Notes: generated from the sequence alone by a model not told the origin. Shown: positions 15,834 to 24,538, counted from the first letter of the stretch. The stretch: DNA of 64,000 nucleotides from Actinophytocola gossypii (GCF_025165815.1 NZ_JAFFZE010000024.1:1-64000); one strand, 5' to 3'. Numbers and translations are program-made.

Positions 15834-16988
15834 ATGGACATCGCCGAGCGGACGCAGGCGTTGGCGTTGAAGCTGCGGAAGCAGAAAGCCGGCATCGAGA
15901 CCGAGGAGGCGACCAAGAACGCCTTCGTCATGCCGTTCATCAGCACCGTTCTCGGGTACGACGTCTTCAATCCGGCCGAGGTCATCCCGGAGTTCACCGC
16001 GGACGTGGGGCTCAAGAAGGGCGAGAAGATCGACTACGCCGTAGCCCACGACGGGAAGATCCAGCTGCTCGTCGAGGTGAAGAAGGTCAACGATCCCCTT
16101 CGGATCGAGCACGCTTCTCAACTCTTCCGCTATTTCGCGGTGACCAACGCCCGCATCGCGATTCTGACCAACGGCGAGGTCTATCAGTTCTACACCGACC
16201 TCGACGCGCCGAACCGGATGGACGCGAAACCCTTTCTCGTACTCGATTTCTCCGCTCTCGACGAGACCTTGCTGCCGGAGCTCGCGAAACTCACCAAGGA
16301 GTCCTTCGACCTTGACTCGGTGATCAGTGCCGCCGGCGAGTTGAAGTACATCGGTCAGCTCAAGCGGGTGCTCGCCGCACAGTTCAAACAGCCAGAGGAC
16401 GAATGGGTCAAGTTCCTGACGACGCGGGTCTACGATGGGTCGTTCACCCAGCGGGTGCGCGAACAGTTCGTTCCCCTGGTCGCCAAGGCCACCCGGCAGT
16501 TTTTGAACGAGCAGGTGAACGACCGCCTCAAGAACGCCCTTGGCGGCCCGGACGCGTACGTCACCGTGTCCAGCGGTTCATCGGAGGTGGAACCGGCGCC
16601 GGCCGAGGAGCAGAGCCCGGAGCCGGTCGAGACCAACGGTGACATCGTCACCACCGACGACGAGATCGAGGGCTACCGGATCGTCCGAGCGATCGTCTGC
16701 AGCGAGGTACCGGTATCCCGAGTGGTAGCACGGGACACGAAGACCTACTGCGGCGTGCTGCTCGACGACAACAACCGCAAGCCGATCGCGCGGCTCTGGC
16801 TCAACCGGTCGAAGAAGTACCTCGGCGTGTTCGACGAGAACAAGGTCGAGACCCGCATCCCCATCGACGACGTCGAGGACATCTACCGACATGCCGAGTA
16901 CCTGCGGAAGACGGTTGTCCGGTACCTCACCAAACCCGGCGTGATCGACGTCGTCACCGAGGGGTCGGAGTCGGTTGTGACAGCCTGA
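15834..16988 (+). CDS. Orphan restriction-endonuclease-like protein (HsdR N-terminal type)
   Basis: 384 residues. The N-terminus resembles type I restriction enzyme R-subunit nuclease domains: helix ERTQALALKLRKQK, NAFVMPFISTVLGYD, then the PD-(D/E)XK core KIDYAVAHDGKIQLLVEVKK (Asp, then E-x-K), with HASQLFRYFAVTNARIAILTNG after it. No helicase motor and no HsdM/HsdS genes are adjacent, so it is a stand-alone nuclease-like protein. The C-terminal 110 residues (EGYRIVRAIVCSEVPVSRVV onward) form a second small domain often attached to this family. GGGAGGT precedes the ATG. It may act in defence or DNA repair; the role is unknown. Confidence 0.75.
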   Translation: MDIAERTQALALKLRKQKAGIETEEATKNAFVMPFISTVLGYDVFNPAEVIPEFTADVGLKKGEKIDYAVAHDGKIQLLVEVKKVNDPLRIEHASQLFRYFAVTNARIAILTNGEVYQFYTDLDAPNRMDAKPFLVLDFSALDETLLPELAKLTKESFDLDSVISAAGELKYIGQLKRVLAAQFKQPEDEWVKFLTTRVYDGSFTQRVREQFVPLVAKATRQFLNEQVNDRLKNALGGPDAYVTVSSGSSEVEPAPAEEQSPEPVETNGDIVTTDDEIEGYRIVRAIVCSEVPVSRVVARDTKTYCGVLLDDNNRKPIARLWLNRSKKYLGVFDENKVETRIPIDDVEDIYRHAEYLRKTVVRYLTKPGVIDVVTEGSESVVTA

Positions 16989-16993
16989 GCCAC

Positions 16994-18052
16994 GTGCGGC
17001 GGTTGGGTGCTGATCAGGTTCGGCGGGCTCGGGTGGCTCGGCAGGGGCTGGGGGTGGAGCGGGCTTCTTCCGTCGGTGGTGTGGTGCGGCGGGTGGTGGG
17101 GTTGCAGGCGCAGGACGTTCGGGCGAACCGGCTCGGGGTTTGGGGGCGGAGTTCGGGGTTGACGGCGGGGAACGTGGGTGCTGCCGTTCAAAGCCGCTGC
17201 GTGGTGCGGACCTGGGCGATGCGGGGGACGCTGCACATTGGTCGCCGTCGATGACCTGCCTGGGTGCACGCGGCGGTTGGGAGCTACTTCGCGGCGCGGG
17301 GAGCGCCGCGGCGCCGGCGGTCGGGGCTCGACGACGCCTTGCTGGAGCGGGCGGCTACGGCGTTGGAGACCGTCCTCGGCGAGCCGACCACTCGGGGGGT
17401 GCTGGTGGAGCGACTCCGCGAGTGCGGGGTCGAGCTGGATCCGACTGGTCAGGCGCCCGCTGACCTGCTGGCCTGGGGGGCGAACGTGGGCCTCGTCTGC
17501 CGAGGGCCGGACACGGCGAACGACGAGCCGACCTACGTACTGATGGGCCGCCTTCCGCGTGTCGAGCCGGACGAGGCGTTGGCGACGCTGGCTCGGCGGT
17601 ACCTCGCGGGCTACGCGCCGGCCACCGCCGGGGATCTCGGCGCCTGGTCGGGGCCGCCGGTCACGTGGGCCCGGCGGGTGCTGGCGGCGATCGGGGATCT
17701 CACCGAGACCGTCGACGCGGACGGGCGGGAGGCGTTCGTGCTGAAGGCGGAGGGTGAGATAGATGACACCTCAACCGTCCGGCTGGTGGGGCACTTCGAC
17801 GCCTATCTGCTCGGGTACCGGGGGCGGGAGTTGGCGGTGCCGAACCCGTTCGCGAACCGGATACAGGCTGGTGGGGGGTTCGTGATGCCGGCCGTCGTGC
17901 ACGGCGGGCTCGTGGTCGGAACCTGGCGGAGCCACGTCAAGGGTGACGTTCTTCGCGTTGAACTCGACGTTTGGCGGAAGATTTCCGGCGCAATCGGTAA
18001 CGAGGTGGTTGACCTCGGACGATTCCTCGGGGTGCGAACCTCGACCAGCTGA
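16994..18052 (+). pseudogene. Winged-helix DNA-binding domain protein (HTH_42 type), two compensating frameshifts
   Basis: The sequence from GTG at 16994 encodes a member of the actinobacterial winged-helix DNA-binding family (YcaQ-like): LGADQVRRARVARQGL, VVGLQAQDVRANRLGVW and VVRTWAMRGTLH. One extra base near 17237 shifts the frame; the correct continuation LVAVDDLP is read in the second frame until a base is missing near 17260, after which WVHAAVGSYFAARG resumes in the first frame and continues to LVGHFDAYLLGYRGRE and the stop at 18052. Without both shifts a TGA at 17252 would end the protein after 86 residues. It is either a recent pseudogene or two base-call errors; the rest is intact. 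Confidence 0.75.
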
Positions 18053-18213
18053 GTCCGTGCTCGAGTTTCGGTAGTGATGTCCTCTTAGCACAGTCGGATT
18101 CTTCGCTCGAACGGGGTACAGTAACGCGACCGTGACGCGCCCGTTCGGGTGACTTCGTCACTGTGCGAGCAGTTACCTGACCTGGTTGTCGCCCGGACGG
18201 CCGAGGAGAGTGC

Positions 18214-20850
18214 ATGCCCGACACGGCCCACGAGCGCGTCCCCGACCTCCAACCGGACCCCACGGTCGACCGGCGCTTCGGGCAGTTCTCCGTCCTCGTC
18301 CTCGTCATCAGCGTCGCCGCCGCGCTGCTCGTCTCCTGGTGGCTGCCGCTCACCCCCTCCGCCGACCTCATCGGGATCGGGCTCCTGCTCGTCCTCGCCT
18401 TCCTGGTCGTCGAGCAGGTCTCGGTCAACATCGACGTCCGCGGCGGGGTCTCCTGGACCATCTCCTTCACCGAGATCCCGCTCGCCATCGGGCTGTTCGT
18501 CGCGCCCTTCCAGGTCGTGCTGGCGGCGCACCTCATCGCGGGCGTCGGCACGCTGCTCGCCCGGCGCGTGCAGGACCGCGTCCTCTACAACACGGGCGCG
18601 GAGATCCTGGAGATCACCGCCGCCTTCTCCGTCTTCACGGTCGTCGGCTCCGCACTGCAGGGCACCGGACCCCGCTGGCTCGCGGCCTTCACCGGCGCGT
18701 TGAGCGCACCCGTCGCCAGCACCCTGCTCGCCCTGCTCGCCGTGCACATCCTCGGCCGCCGCATGCGGTTCGGCGCCGCCACCCGGCTCGTCTCGCGCAC
18801 CCTCGTCCTCGGCCTGGTCAACGCCTCGGTCGGCGTCGTCGGCTACGAGGTCGCCACCAACGTCGCCTACGGCTGGCCGCTCGTGCTGGCCCTGCTCGCC
18901 GGCGTCTGGGCGCTCTACTTCGCCTACTCCGGCCTCCTCCGCGAACAGCGCGACCTCGAAGCCCTGTCCGAGGTCAGCCTGATCGTCGCGCGCTCCGGCC
19001 GGCGCGCGGCCGCCCGGCCGGCCACCGGGCAGGACGCCGCCACCGCGGTCCGCACCGACGACTGGCTCGGCGTCGCCAACCGGATCCGGGACCAACTCGG
19101 TGCCGCCCGCGTCGTGCTGCGGCTGCGGTTCGACCCGCAGGCCCCGATGCACACCGTCGTCGCCGGGGACGAGCTGCCGGCCGAGCCGGAGCCGGCCGAG
19201 CGGGCCGACGCGCTGCTGCGGCTCCCCGGCTCCCACGTCCGGCACTTCCGCCGCCTCGACGCCCTGCCCGAGATCCGGCACGCGCTCGTCCAGCGCGGCG
19301 CCCAGGAGGCCCTGGTCGTCCCGCTGCGCAGCGCCAGCCACCTGCTCGGCGTCGTCGAGGCGCACGACAAGCTGTCCCGCTGGCGCGGCTTCGGCCAGGC
19401 CGACCTGCGGATGATCGGCACCACCGCCAGCCACCTCGCCACCGCACTGGACAACCGCCGGCTGCTCGCCACGCTGCGGCACGACGCCTACCACGACCCG
19501 CTCACCGGCCTGCACAACCGGCCCGGCTTCCGCCAGCTCGCCACCGAGCTGCTCGCCACCCACCCCGGCTCGGTGGTGCTGCGCGTCGACCTCGAGGTGC
19601 AGCCCGCGATCAGCGACGCCCTCGGCTACGCCTGGTACGACCGGATCACGATCGCCGCCGGGCGCCGCCTGCGGGACGCGCTCGGCGAGGACACCCCGTT
19701 GGCCCGGCTCGAGGGCGGCGCGTTCGCCGCGCTGCTCGTCGGCGCCGACTTCGAGCGCGCGCACGAGGTCGCCGAGCTGCTCGTGGCCAGCCTGTCCGTG
19801 CCCTACCCGGTGGACCGGCTGACCGTCGAGGCCGGCGTGGTCGTCGGCTACTCGTCCCCGGCGACGTCCGAAGGGGTGGTGTTCTCCGACGCCGCTGGCG
19901 CCCCGCGGGACGGCGCCGGCGTCGAGCCGGACGTCGACGAGCTGCTCAAGCGCGCGGACGTGGCGCTGCGGGCCGCGCGCAGTGGCGGCGACCGGGTGCG
20001 GGCCTACGCGCCGAGCATGGGGCAGATGTTCCTGCGCCGGTTCCAGCTGGTCACCCAGTTCCGGCAGGCGCTGGAGACCGGGCAGGTCAGCGTGCACTAC
20101 CAGCCGAAGGTGGCGCTGCCCAGCCGCGAGGTGCTCGGGGTGGAGGCGCTGGTGCGCTGGGTGCACCCGGAGTTCGGCCGGCTCGACCCGGACGAGTTCG
20201 TTCCGGCCGTCGAGGCCGCCGGGCTGGTCGACGCGCTGACCGACTTCGTGCTCGACAAGGCGCTCGTGCGGATCCGGGCGTGGATGGACCGGGGCCTGCG
20301 GATCGGCGTCGCGGTCAACCTGTCCGTGCGGAGCCTGGCGAACCTGGACTTCCCGGAGCTGGTGGCCGGCGCGCTGGAGCGGCACCGGGTGCCGCCGGAG
20401 CTGCTGACGCTCGAGCTCACCGAGTCCGGCGTGATGGCCGACCCGCAGCGGGCGCTGCCGGTGCTGCGCGGGCTGCACACGCTCGGCGTCGTACTGGCGG
20501 TCGACGACTTCGGCACCGGGTACTCGTCGCTGGCCTACCTGCGCCAGCTCCCGGTGGACGAGGTGAAGATCGACAAGAGCTTCGTGTTCGGCATGGGCAG
20601 CGATCTCGGCGACCTGGCGGTCGTTCGCTCGATCGTGGAGCTGGGTCACTCGCTCGGGCTGGTCGTGGTCGCGGAGGGCGTCGAGGAGGACACCGCCCGG
20701 GACCAGCTGGCCGCGATGGGATGCGACGTGGCGCAGGGCTACCTGATCTCCCGGCCGCTGTCGGAGGACCGGCTGGAGGCGTGGTTGCGGGCCAGGACCG
20801 CCCAGGCCAGAGGACTGCGGGACGAGACCGTGCTGACCCTGCTGTCGTAG
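18214..20850 (+). CDS. Membrane GAF-GGDEF-EAL protein, probable c-di-GMP phosphodiesterase
   Basis: 878 residues. The N-terminal 235 contain about six or seven membrane helices; a GAF-like sensor follows (about 270-410, ALVVPLRSASHLLGVVEAHD), then GGDEF (from HDPLTGLHNRPGF near 426) and EAL (about 610-865). In the GGDEF active site the signature is RLEGGAFAAL, so cyclase activity is probably lost. The EAL site is intact: GVEALVRW, NLSVRSL, ELTESG, DDFGTGYSSL, KIDKSFV and AEGVEE. The protein should hydrolyse c-di-GMP, affecting development or morphology. GAGGAGAG precedes the ATG at 18214. TACAGT at 18117-18122 may be a -10 element. Confidence 0.9.
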   Translation: MPDTAHERVPDLQPDPTVDRRFGQFSVLVLVISVAAALLVSWWLPLTPSADLIGIGLLLVLAFLVVEQVSVNIDVRGGVSWTISFTEIPLAIGLFVAPFQVVLAAHLIAGVGTLLARRVQDRVLYNTGAEILEITAAFSVFTVVGSALQGTGPRWLAAFTGALSAPVASTLLALLAVHILGRRMRFGAATRLVSRTLVLGLVNASVGVVGYEVATNVAYGWPLVLALLAGVWALYFAYSGLLREQRDLEALSEVSLIVARSGRRAAARPATGQDAATAVRTDDWLGVANRIRDQLGAARVVLRLRFDPQAPMHTVVAGDELPAEPEPAERADALLRLPGSHVRHFRRLDALPEIRHALVQRGAQEALVVPLRSASHLLGVVEAHDKLSRWRGFGQADLRMIGTTASHLATALDNRRLLATLRHDAYHDPLTGLHNRPGFRQLATELLATHPGSVVLRVDLEVQPAISDALGYAWYDRITIAAGRRLRDALGEDTPLARLEGGAFAALLVGADFERAHEVAELLVASLSVPYPVDRLTVEAGVVVGYSSPATSEGVVFSDAAGAPRDGAGVEPDVDELLKRADVALRAARSGGDRVRAYAPSMGQMFLRRFQLVTQFRQALETGQVSVHYQPKVALPSREVLGVEALVRWVHPEFGRLDPDEFVPAVEAAGLVDALTDFVLDKALVRIRAWMDRGLRIGVAVNLSVRSLANLDFPELVAGALERHRVPPELLTLELTESGVMADPQRALPVLRGLHTLGVVLAVDDFGTGYSSLAYLRQLPVDEVKIDKSFVFGMGSDLGDLAVVRSIVELGHSLGLVVVAEGVEEDTARDQLAAMGCDVAQGYLISRPLSEDRLEAWLRARTAQARGLRDETVLTLLS

Positions 20851-20917
20851 GGGACCCCCTGCTTCGGGCCTCGACCCGGGCCATGTACAGTCATCTCGGC
20901 TCAAGCGGGAAGAGCAC

Positions 20918-20990
20918 GCCCCAATAGCTCAGTCGGCAGAGCGTCTCCATGGTAAGGAGAAGGTCTACGGTTCGATTCCGTATTGGGGCT
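20918..20990 (+). tRNA. tRNA-Thr (GGT)
   Basis: GCCCCAA (20918-20924) pairs with TTGGGGC (20983-20989). The anticodon stem TCTCC/GGAGA encloses loop ATGGTAA, giving GGT. The T-arm is ACGGTTCGATTCCGT. No CCA is encoded. Confidence 0.95.
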
Positions 20991-21008
20991 CGCAAGTGGG
21001 AGAGGTGT

Positions 21009-21028
21009 GTCCACGCTGCGGCGTGGAC
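21009..21028 (+). terminator. Hairpin terminator after tRNA-Thr
   Basis: GTCCACGC (21009-21016), a TGCG loop and GCGTGGAC (21021-21028) form a perfect 8-bp stem 18 nt after the tRNA. Confidence 0.65.
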
Positions 21029-21048
21029 CTGGCTTGCTCGCTGTTATT

Positions 21049-21135
21049 CTGGGGGCCGAGCCCCCAGGCCCCAGCCAGGGGGCAAGCCCCCTGGACCCCC
21101 GGATGTGGTGCGGTTGCCCGGATGTGGTGCGGTTG
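21049..21135. repeat. Two GC-rich palindromes and a 17-bp tandem duplication between tRNA-Thr and tRNA-Met
   Basis: CTGGGGGC-CGA-GCCCCCAG (21049-21067) and CCAGGGGGC-AA-GCCCCCTGG (21075-21094) are perfect palindromes with very short loops. They are followed by two copies of CGGATGTGGTGCGGTTG (21100-21116 and 21119-21135), 19 bp apart. Such paired GC hairpins are typical intergenic repeats; no coding potential is visible. Confidence 0.75.
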
Positions 21136-21180
21136 AAGGGGACCGTGTCCGTTGGGTTCTGGGTCCATCGGGTTGGGTAT

Positions 21181-21253
21181 GGCGGTGTAGCTCAGTCGGT
21201 AGAGCAAGCGGCTCATAATCGCTGTGTCGCCGGTTCAAGTCCGGCCACCGCTA
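21181..21253 (+). tRNA. tRNA-Met (CAT), elongator type
   Basis: GGCGGTG (21181-21187) pairs with CACCGCT (21246-21252, one terminal G-T). The anticodon loop CTCATAA gives CAT. The 5' end is base-paired and the anticodon stem lacks the three G-C pairs of initiator tRNA, so it is the elongator. It immediately precedes rpmG. Confidence 0.92.
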
Positions 21254-21282
21254 CGCGTTACGCAGGAGAGAGAGGCAAGGCC

Positions 21283-21447
21283 GTGGCTGGCAGCGACGTA
21301 CGACCGAAGATCACCTTGGCGTGCGAGGAGTGCAAGCACCGCAACTACATCACCAAGAAGAACCGGCGCAACGACCCGGACCGCTTGGAGATGAAGAAGT
21401 TCTGCCCGAACTGCGGCACGCACCGCACGCACAAGGAAACCCGCTAG
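21283..21447 (+). CDS. rpmG: 50S ribosomal protein L33
   Basis: 54 residues from GTG at 21283, preceded by [31 protein letters not shown] and [15 protein letters not shown] carry two CxxC pairs, so this is the zinc-binding form (C+). Its stop is followed directly by the hadA GTG, as in the mycobacterial rpmG2-hadA order. Confidence 0.95.
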   Translation: MAGSDVRPKITLACEECKHRNYITKKNRRNDPDRLEMKKFCPNCGTHRTHKETR

Positions 21448-21897
21448 GTGCCGTTGGACCCGTCGTACGCGGGTCACGCGTACCCGCGCACGGAGGCCTA
21501 CGAGGTCGGGCGGGCCAAGATCAGGGAGTTCGCGGACGCCATCGGCGACCCGAACCCGATGTACCGGGACGTCGAGGCCGCCGAGGCGGCCGGGTACCCG
21601 GACGTGATCGCCCCGCCGACCTTCGCCACCATCCTGTTCGGCAAGTTCTCCCTCGAATCCCTGGTCAACGACCCGGAGCTCGGGCTCGACTACGACCGCA
21701 TGGTGCACGGGGACATGTCGTTCACCCACGAGCGCCCGGTGCGGGCCGGTGACCGGCTGACCGTGGTCACCCACATCGACGGGATCATGAACCGCGCCGG
21801 CAACGACTTCCTCAACCTCCGGGTCGACGTGGACACCGTCGACGGCGAACGGGTCGTCGTCGCGCGCGCGCAGCTGGTCGTGCGGGGGCCGGAGTGA
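21448..21897 (+). CDS. hadA: (3R)-hydroxyacyl-ACP dehydratase subunit HadA
   Basis: 149 residues of the MaoC/hot-dog fold, non-catalytic stabilising subunit type: YEVGRAKIREFADAIGDPNPMY, APPTFATILF, MVHGDMSFTHERPVRAGDRLTV. With HadB it dehydrates beta-hydroxyacyl-ACP in FAS II elongation in mycobacteria. GTG at 21448 abuts the rpmG stop. Location between rpmG and the secE/nusG region is the mycobacterial arrangement. Confidence 0.9.
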   Translation: MPLDPSYAGHAYPRTEAYEVGRAKIREFADAIGDPNPMYRDVEAAEAAGYPDVIAPPTFATILFGKFSLESLVNDPELGLDYDRMVHGDMSFTHERPVRAGDRLTVVTHIDGIMNRAGNDFLNLRVDVDTVDGERVVVARAQLVVRGPE

Positions 21898-22304
21898 CCG
21901 AGATCGCCGTGGGTACCGAGCTGCCGCCCCTCTCCGTCCGGATCACCCGGGCCGACCTGGTCCGCTACGCCGGCGCGTCGCTCGACTTCAACCCGATCCA
22001 CTGGAACGAGAAGGTCGCCGACGAGGTGGGCCTGCCCGGTGTGATCGCGCACGGGATGCTGACCATGGCCCTCGCCGGCCGGCTGGTCACCGACTGGCTC
22101 GGCGACCCCGGCGCGCTGATCGAGTACGGCGCCCGCTTCATCCGGCCCGTGATCGTGCCCAACGACGACACCGGCGCGTGTGTCGAGCTGACCGGCAAGG
22201 TCCGCGAGGTCCGCGAGGACGGCACCGCCCGCGTCGACATCACCGCCAAGTTCGACGGCAAGGCAGTCCTCGGCAAGGCCGTCGCGGTCGTCCGACTGCC
22301 CTGA
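21894..22304 (+). CDS. hadB: (3R)-hydroxyacyl-ACP dehydratase subunit HadB
   Basis: 136 residues, GTGA overlap with hadA. The catalytic hydratase-2 motif is present: YAGASLDFNPIHWNEKVADE (Asp and His) followed by GLPGVIAHGM. HadB supplies the active site of the HadAB heterodimer. No hadC follows, so the mycolate-specific HadBC enzyme is absent from this locus, which argues for a non-mycolate actinomycete. Confidence 0.9.
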   Translation: MTEIAVGTELPPLSVRITRADLVRYAGASLDFNPIHWNEKVADEVGLPGVIAHGMLTMALAGRLVTDWLGDPGALIEYGARFIRPVIVPNDDTGACVELTGKVREVREDGTARVDITAKFDGKAVLGKAVAVVRLP

Positions 22305-22320
22305 GGGTCACCTTCAGGGC
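22298..22320. terminator. Hairpin overlapping the stop codons of hadB and the IclR gene
   Basis: GCCCTGA (22298-22304) pairs with TCAGGGC (22314-22320) across a 9-nt loop. The convergent genes end inside the two arms, so one small hairpin can terminate both. Confidence 0.6.
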
Positions 22321-23075
22321 ACTCCGCAGGCCTCCGTGAGGTCCGCCGCCGCGCGCTTGGTGTGCCAGATGAGTTCCGGCGGGAGCTCCTCCGCCCGGGT
22401 CGAGGCGACCACCGCCCATGCGTCCGTGCGCCGGCGTGCCAGCGCCCCCACGCAGGAGACCCCGTCGCGGAACTGGCCGTGCTCCAGCACCGGCCGGCCC
22501 GCGTACACGCCGGCCAGCTCGGTCTCCAGCTCGTCCAGATCGACCACCGTGCGCGCGGTGAACCGGCGCATGCCCTGCTCGGCCAGGTACGCCATCCGCC
22601 GGGCGCGGGGGAGCGAGGCGAGCAGCACCTTGCCCAGCGCGGTCGCGTGCGCGGCGACGTTCAGGCCGACCTCGAGGTCCTCCAGGTACGGCGACTCCGG
22701 GCCCTCCACCAGGTCGGTGATCACCACCCGCCCCGCCACGATCCGCGCGAGGTAGGCCGTGCGGCGCGTGGTCGCCGACAGGTGCCGCAGCACCTCCCGC
22801 GCCTCCGGCGGCTGGCCGAACGACGCCTGCAGGTCGTGGAACCGGAGCGCCACCGCCGAGCCGAGGTCGTACCGGCCGTCCTGGTCACGCACCAGGTAGC
22901 CCTCGTAGGTGAGGGTGCGCACCAGGTGGTAGGTCGTGGAGAGGTTCAGCGAGCAGCGCCGGGCGATCGCCTTGACGGTCAGCGGACCGGGTTCGGCACC
23001 GACCTCCTCGAGGATCCGGAAGGCCCTGGACACCGAGCGGACGAGGTCGGACGGCTCTGGCACTCGTTCGCGCAT
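22314..23075 (-). CDS. IclR family transcriptional regulator
   Basis: 253 residues. The N-terminal winged helix (about 12-75: VRSVSRAFRILEEVG, LTVKAIARRCSLNLSTTYHLVRTL) is followed by the IclR effector domain with GLNVAAHATALGKVLLASL, ARTVVDLDELETELA and GVSCVGALA. Effectors are usually small carboxylates. It is transcribed in the same direction as the aspartate aminotransferase gene but separated from it by a strong terminator. Its targets are unknown. Confidence 0.9.
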   Translation of the reverse strand: MRERVPEPSDLVRSVSRAFRILEEVGAEPGPLTVKAIARRCSLNLSTTYHLVRTLTYEGYLVRDQDGRYDLGSAVALRFHDLQASFGQPPEAREVLRHLSATTRRTAYLARIVAGRVVITDLVEGPESPYLEDLEVGLNVAAHATALGKVLLASLPRARRMAYLAEQGMRRFTARTVVDLDELETELAGVYAGRPVLEHGQFRDGVSCVGALARRRTDAWAVVASTRAEELPPELIWHTKRAAADLTEACGVP

Positions 23076-23189
23076 CCGTCACCGTCCCGCGAGGATTGTC
23101 GCCATCTGAAAACTTGCCGCTTCCGCGCGCGCGGCACCGATGCGAGCCTCGAAGCACATGTTGCTCGTGTTCGGGCGACTCCGCACAAC

Positions 23190-23222
23190 GGAGACACCGC
23201 GGAGACACCTCGGAGACACCTC
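23190..23222. repeat. Three tandem 11-bp repeats upstream of the IclR gene
   Basis: GGAGACACCGC, GGAGACACCTC, GGAGACACCTC run without gaps from 23190 to 23222, followed by a degenerate GGACACACAG. The unit is close to one DNA helical turn. The array lies about 115-150 bp before the regulator's start, where it could be a binding array or a simple slippage repeat. Confidence 0.7.
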
Positions 23223-23271
23223 GGACACACAGCAGGACACACCGGACGCCGGCCCGGACCCCGCCGGAAAC

Positions 23272-23313
23272 GCCCTGAACGGCGCCGACGGTGTCGACGG
23301 TGCCGTTCAGGGC
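23272..23313 (-). terminator. Strong hairpin after the aspartate aminotransferase gene
   Basis: GCCCTGAACGGC (23272-23283) and GCCGTTCAGGGC (23302-23313) form a perfect 12-bp stem, placed just past the aminotransferase stop at 23321. Confidence 0.8.
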
Positions 23314-23320
23314 ACTTGGC

Positions 23321-24538
23321 CTACCGGGCCTCGCGCAGCAGGTCCCCCATGCGGGTGACGCCGGTGGCGAGGTCCTCGTCACCGAGGGCGTAGGACAGGC
23401 GGAAGTAGCCGGGCGTGCCGAACGCCTCGCCGGGAACCACGGCCACCTCGGCGTGCTCCAGGACCGCCGCCGCCAGGTCGACGCTGGTCTCCACGCGGGT
23501 CCCGCGGATCTCCTTGCCCAGCAGGTTCTTCACCGACGGGTAGGCGTAGAACGCGCCCTGCGGGGTCGGCACGTCGACGCCGGGGATCTCCGACAGCAGC
23601 TTCACGATCGTGCGCCGCCTGCGGTCGAACGCCTCGCGCATCTCGTGCGCCGCGTCGAGCGGGCCGGCGACGGCGGCCAGGGCCGCGCGCTGGGACACGT
23701 TCGCCACGTTCGACGACAGGTGGGACTGCAGGTTGCCGGCCGCCTTGGTGACGTCCGCCGGGCTGATCATCCAGCCGACCCGCCAGCCGGTCATCGCGTA
23801 CGTCTTGGCGACCCCGTTCACCACGATGCAGGTGTTCGCCAGCTCCGGCACGACCACCGGCATCGACGCGGCCTCGACGCCGTCGTAGGTCAGGTGCTCG
23901 TAGATCTCGTCGGTGATCACCCAGATGCCGTGCTCCAGCGCCCAGCGGCCGATCGCCTCCACCTGCTCGCGCGGGTAGACCGCGCCGGTCGGGTTGGACG
24001 GGCTGCAGAACAGCAGCACCTTCGTGCGCGGGGTGCGGGCCGCCTCCAGCTGCTCGACCGACACCAGGTAGCCGGTGGACTCGTCGGTCACCACCGGCAC
24101 CGCGACGCCGCCGGCGAGCGCGATCGACTCGGGGTAGGTGGTCCAGTACGGCGCCGGCAGCAGCACCTCGTCGCCCGGGTCGAGCAGGGTGGCGAAGGCC
24201 TGGTAGACGGCCTGCTTGCCGCCGTTGGTGACCAGCACCTGGCCGGGCAGCACCTCGTAGCCGCTGTCCCGCGCGGTCTTGGCCGCGATCGCCTCGCGCA
24301 GCTCGGGCAGGCCGGCGGCGGGCGTGTAGCGGTGGTTGCGCGGGTCCTTGGCGGCCTCGATCGCCGCCTCCACGATGGCGGGCGGGGTCGGGAAGTCCGG
24401 CTCGCCCGCGCCGAAGCCGATGACCGGTCGCCCGGCCGCCTTGAGAGCCTTGGCCTTGGCGTCCACAGCGAGCGTGGCGGACTCGGCGATGCCGCCGATC
24501 CGCGCGGAGATCCTGGTGACAGTGCTGTCTGCGACCAT
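23321..24538 (-). CDS. aspC: Aspartate aminotransferase (class I/II, PLP-dependent)
   Basis: 405 residues, the usual length. The fold-type I landmarks are [72 protein letters not shown], the PLP-lysine segment [16 protein letters not shown] and the C-terminal [12 protein letters not shown] with the substrate-carboxylate Arg. It interconverts aspartate and 2-oxoglutarate with oxaloacetate and glutamate. ATG at 24538 gives the family N-terminus; an ATG at 24574 is a less likely alternative. This gene is regularly found beside secE/nusG in Pseudonocardiales and Streptomyces. Confidence 0.93.
   Translation of the reverse strand: MVADSTVTRISARIGGIAESATLAVDAKAKALKAAGRPVIGFGAGEPDFPTPPAIVEAAIEAAKDPRNHRYTPAAGLPELREAIAAKTARDSGYEVLPGQVLVTNGGKQAVYQAFATLLDPGDEVLLPAPYWTTYPESIALAGGVAVPVVTDESTGYLVSVEQLEAARTPRTKVLLFCSPSNPTGAVYPREQVEAIGRWALEHGIWVITDEIYEHLTYDGVEAASMPVVVPELANTCIVVNGVAKTYAMTGWRVGWMISPADVTKAAGNLQSHLSSNVANVSQRAALAAVAGPLDAAHEMREAFDRRRRTIVKLLSEIPGVDVPTPQGAFYAYPSVKNLLGKEIRGTRVETSVDLAAAVLEHAEVAVVPGEAFGTPGYFRLSYALGDEDLATGVTRMGDLLREAR

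Noticed and set aside
18085-20904. A 939-codon minus-strand frame across the EAL gene
   Set aside because: Shadow of the GGDEF-EAL gene; repetitive Arg/Gly/Val composition and no start signal.
22314-23075. IclR protein as regulator of hadAB
   Set aside because: The genes are convergent with a shared terminator, so position gives no support for such control.
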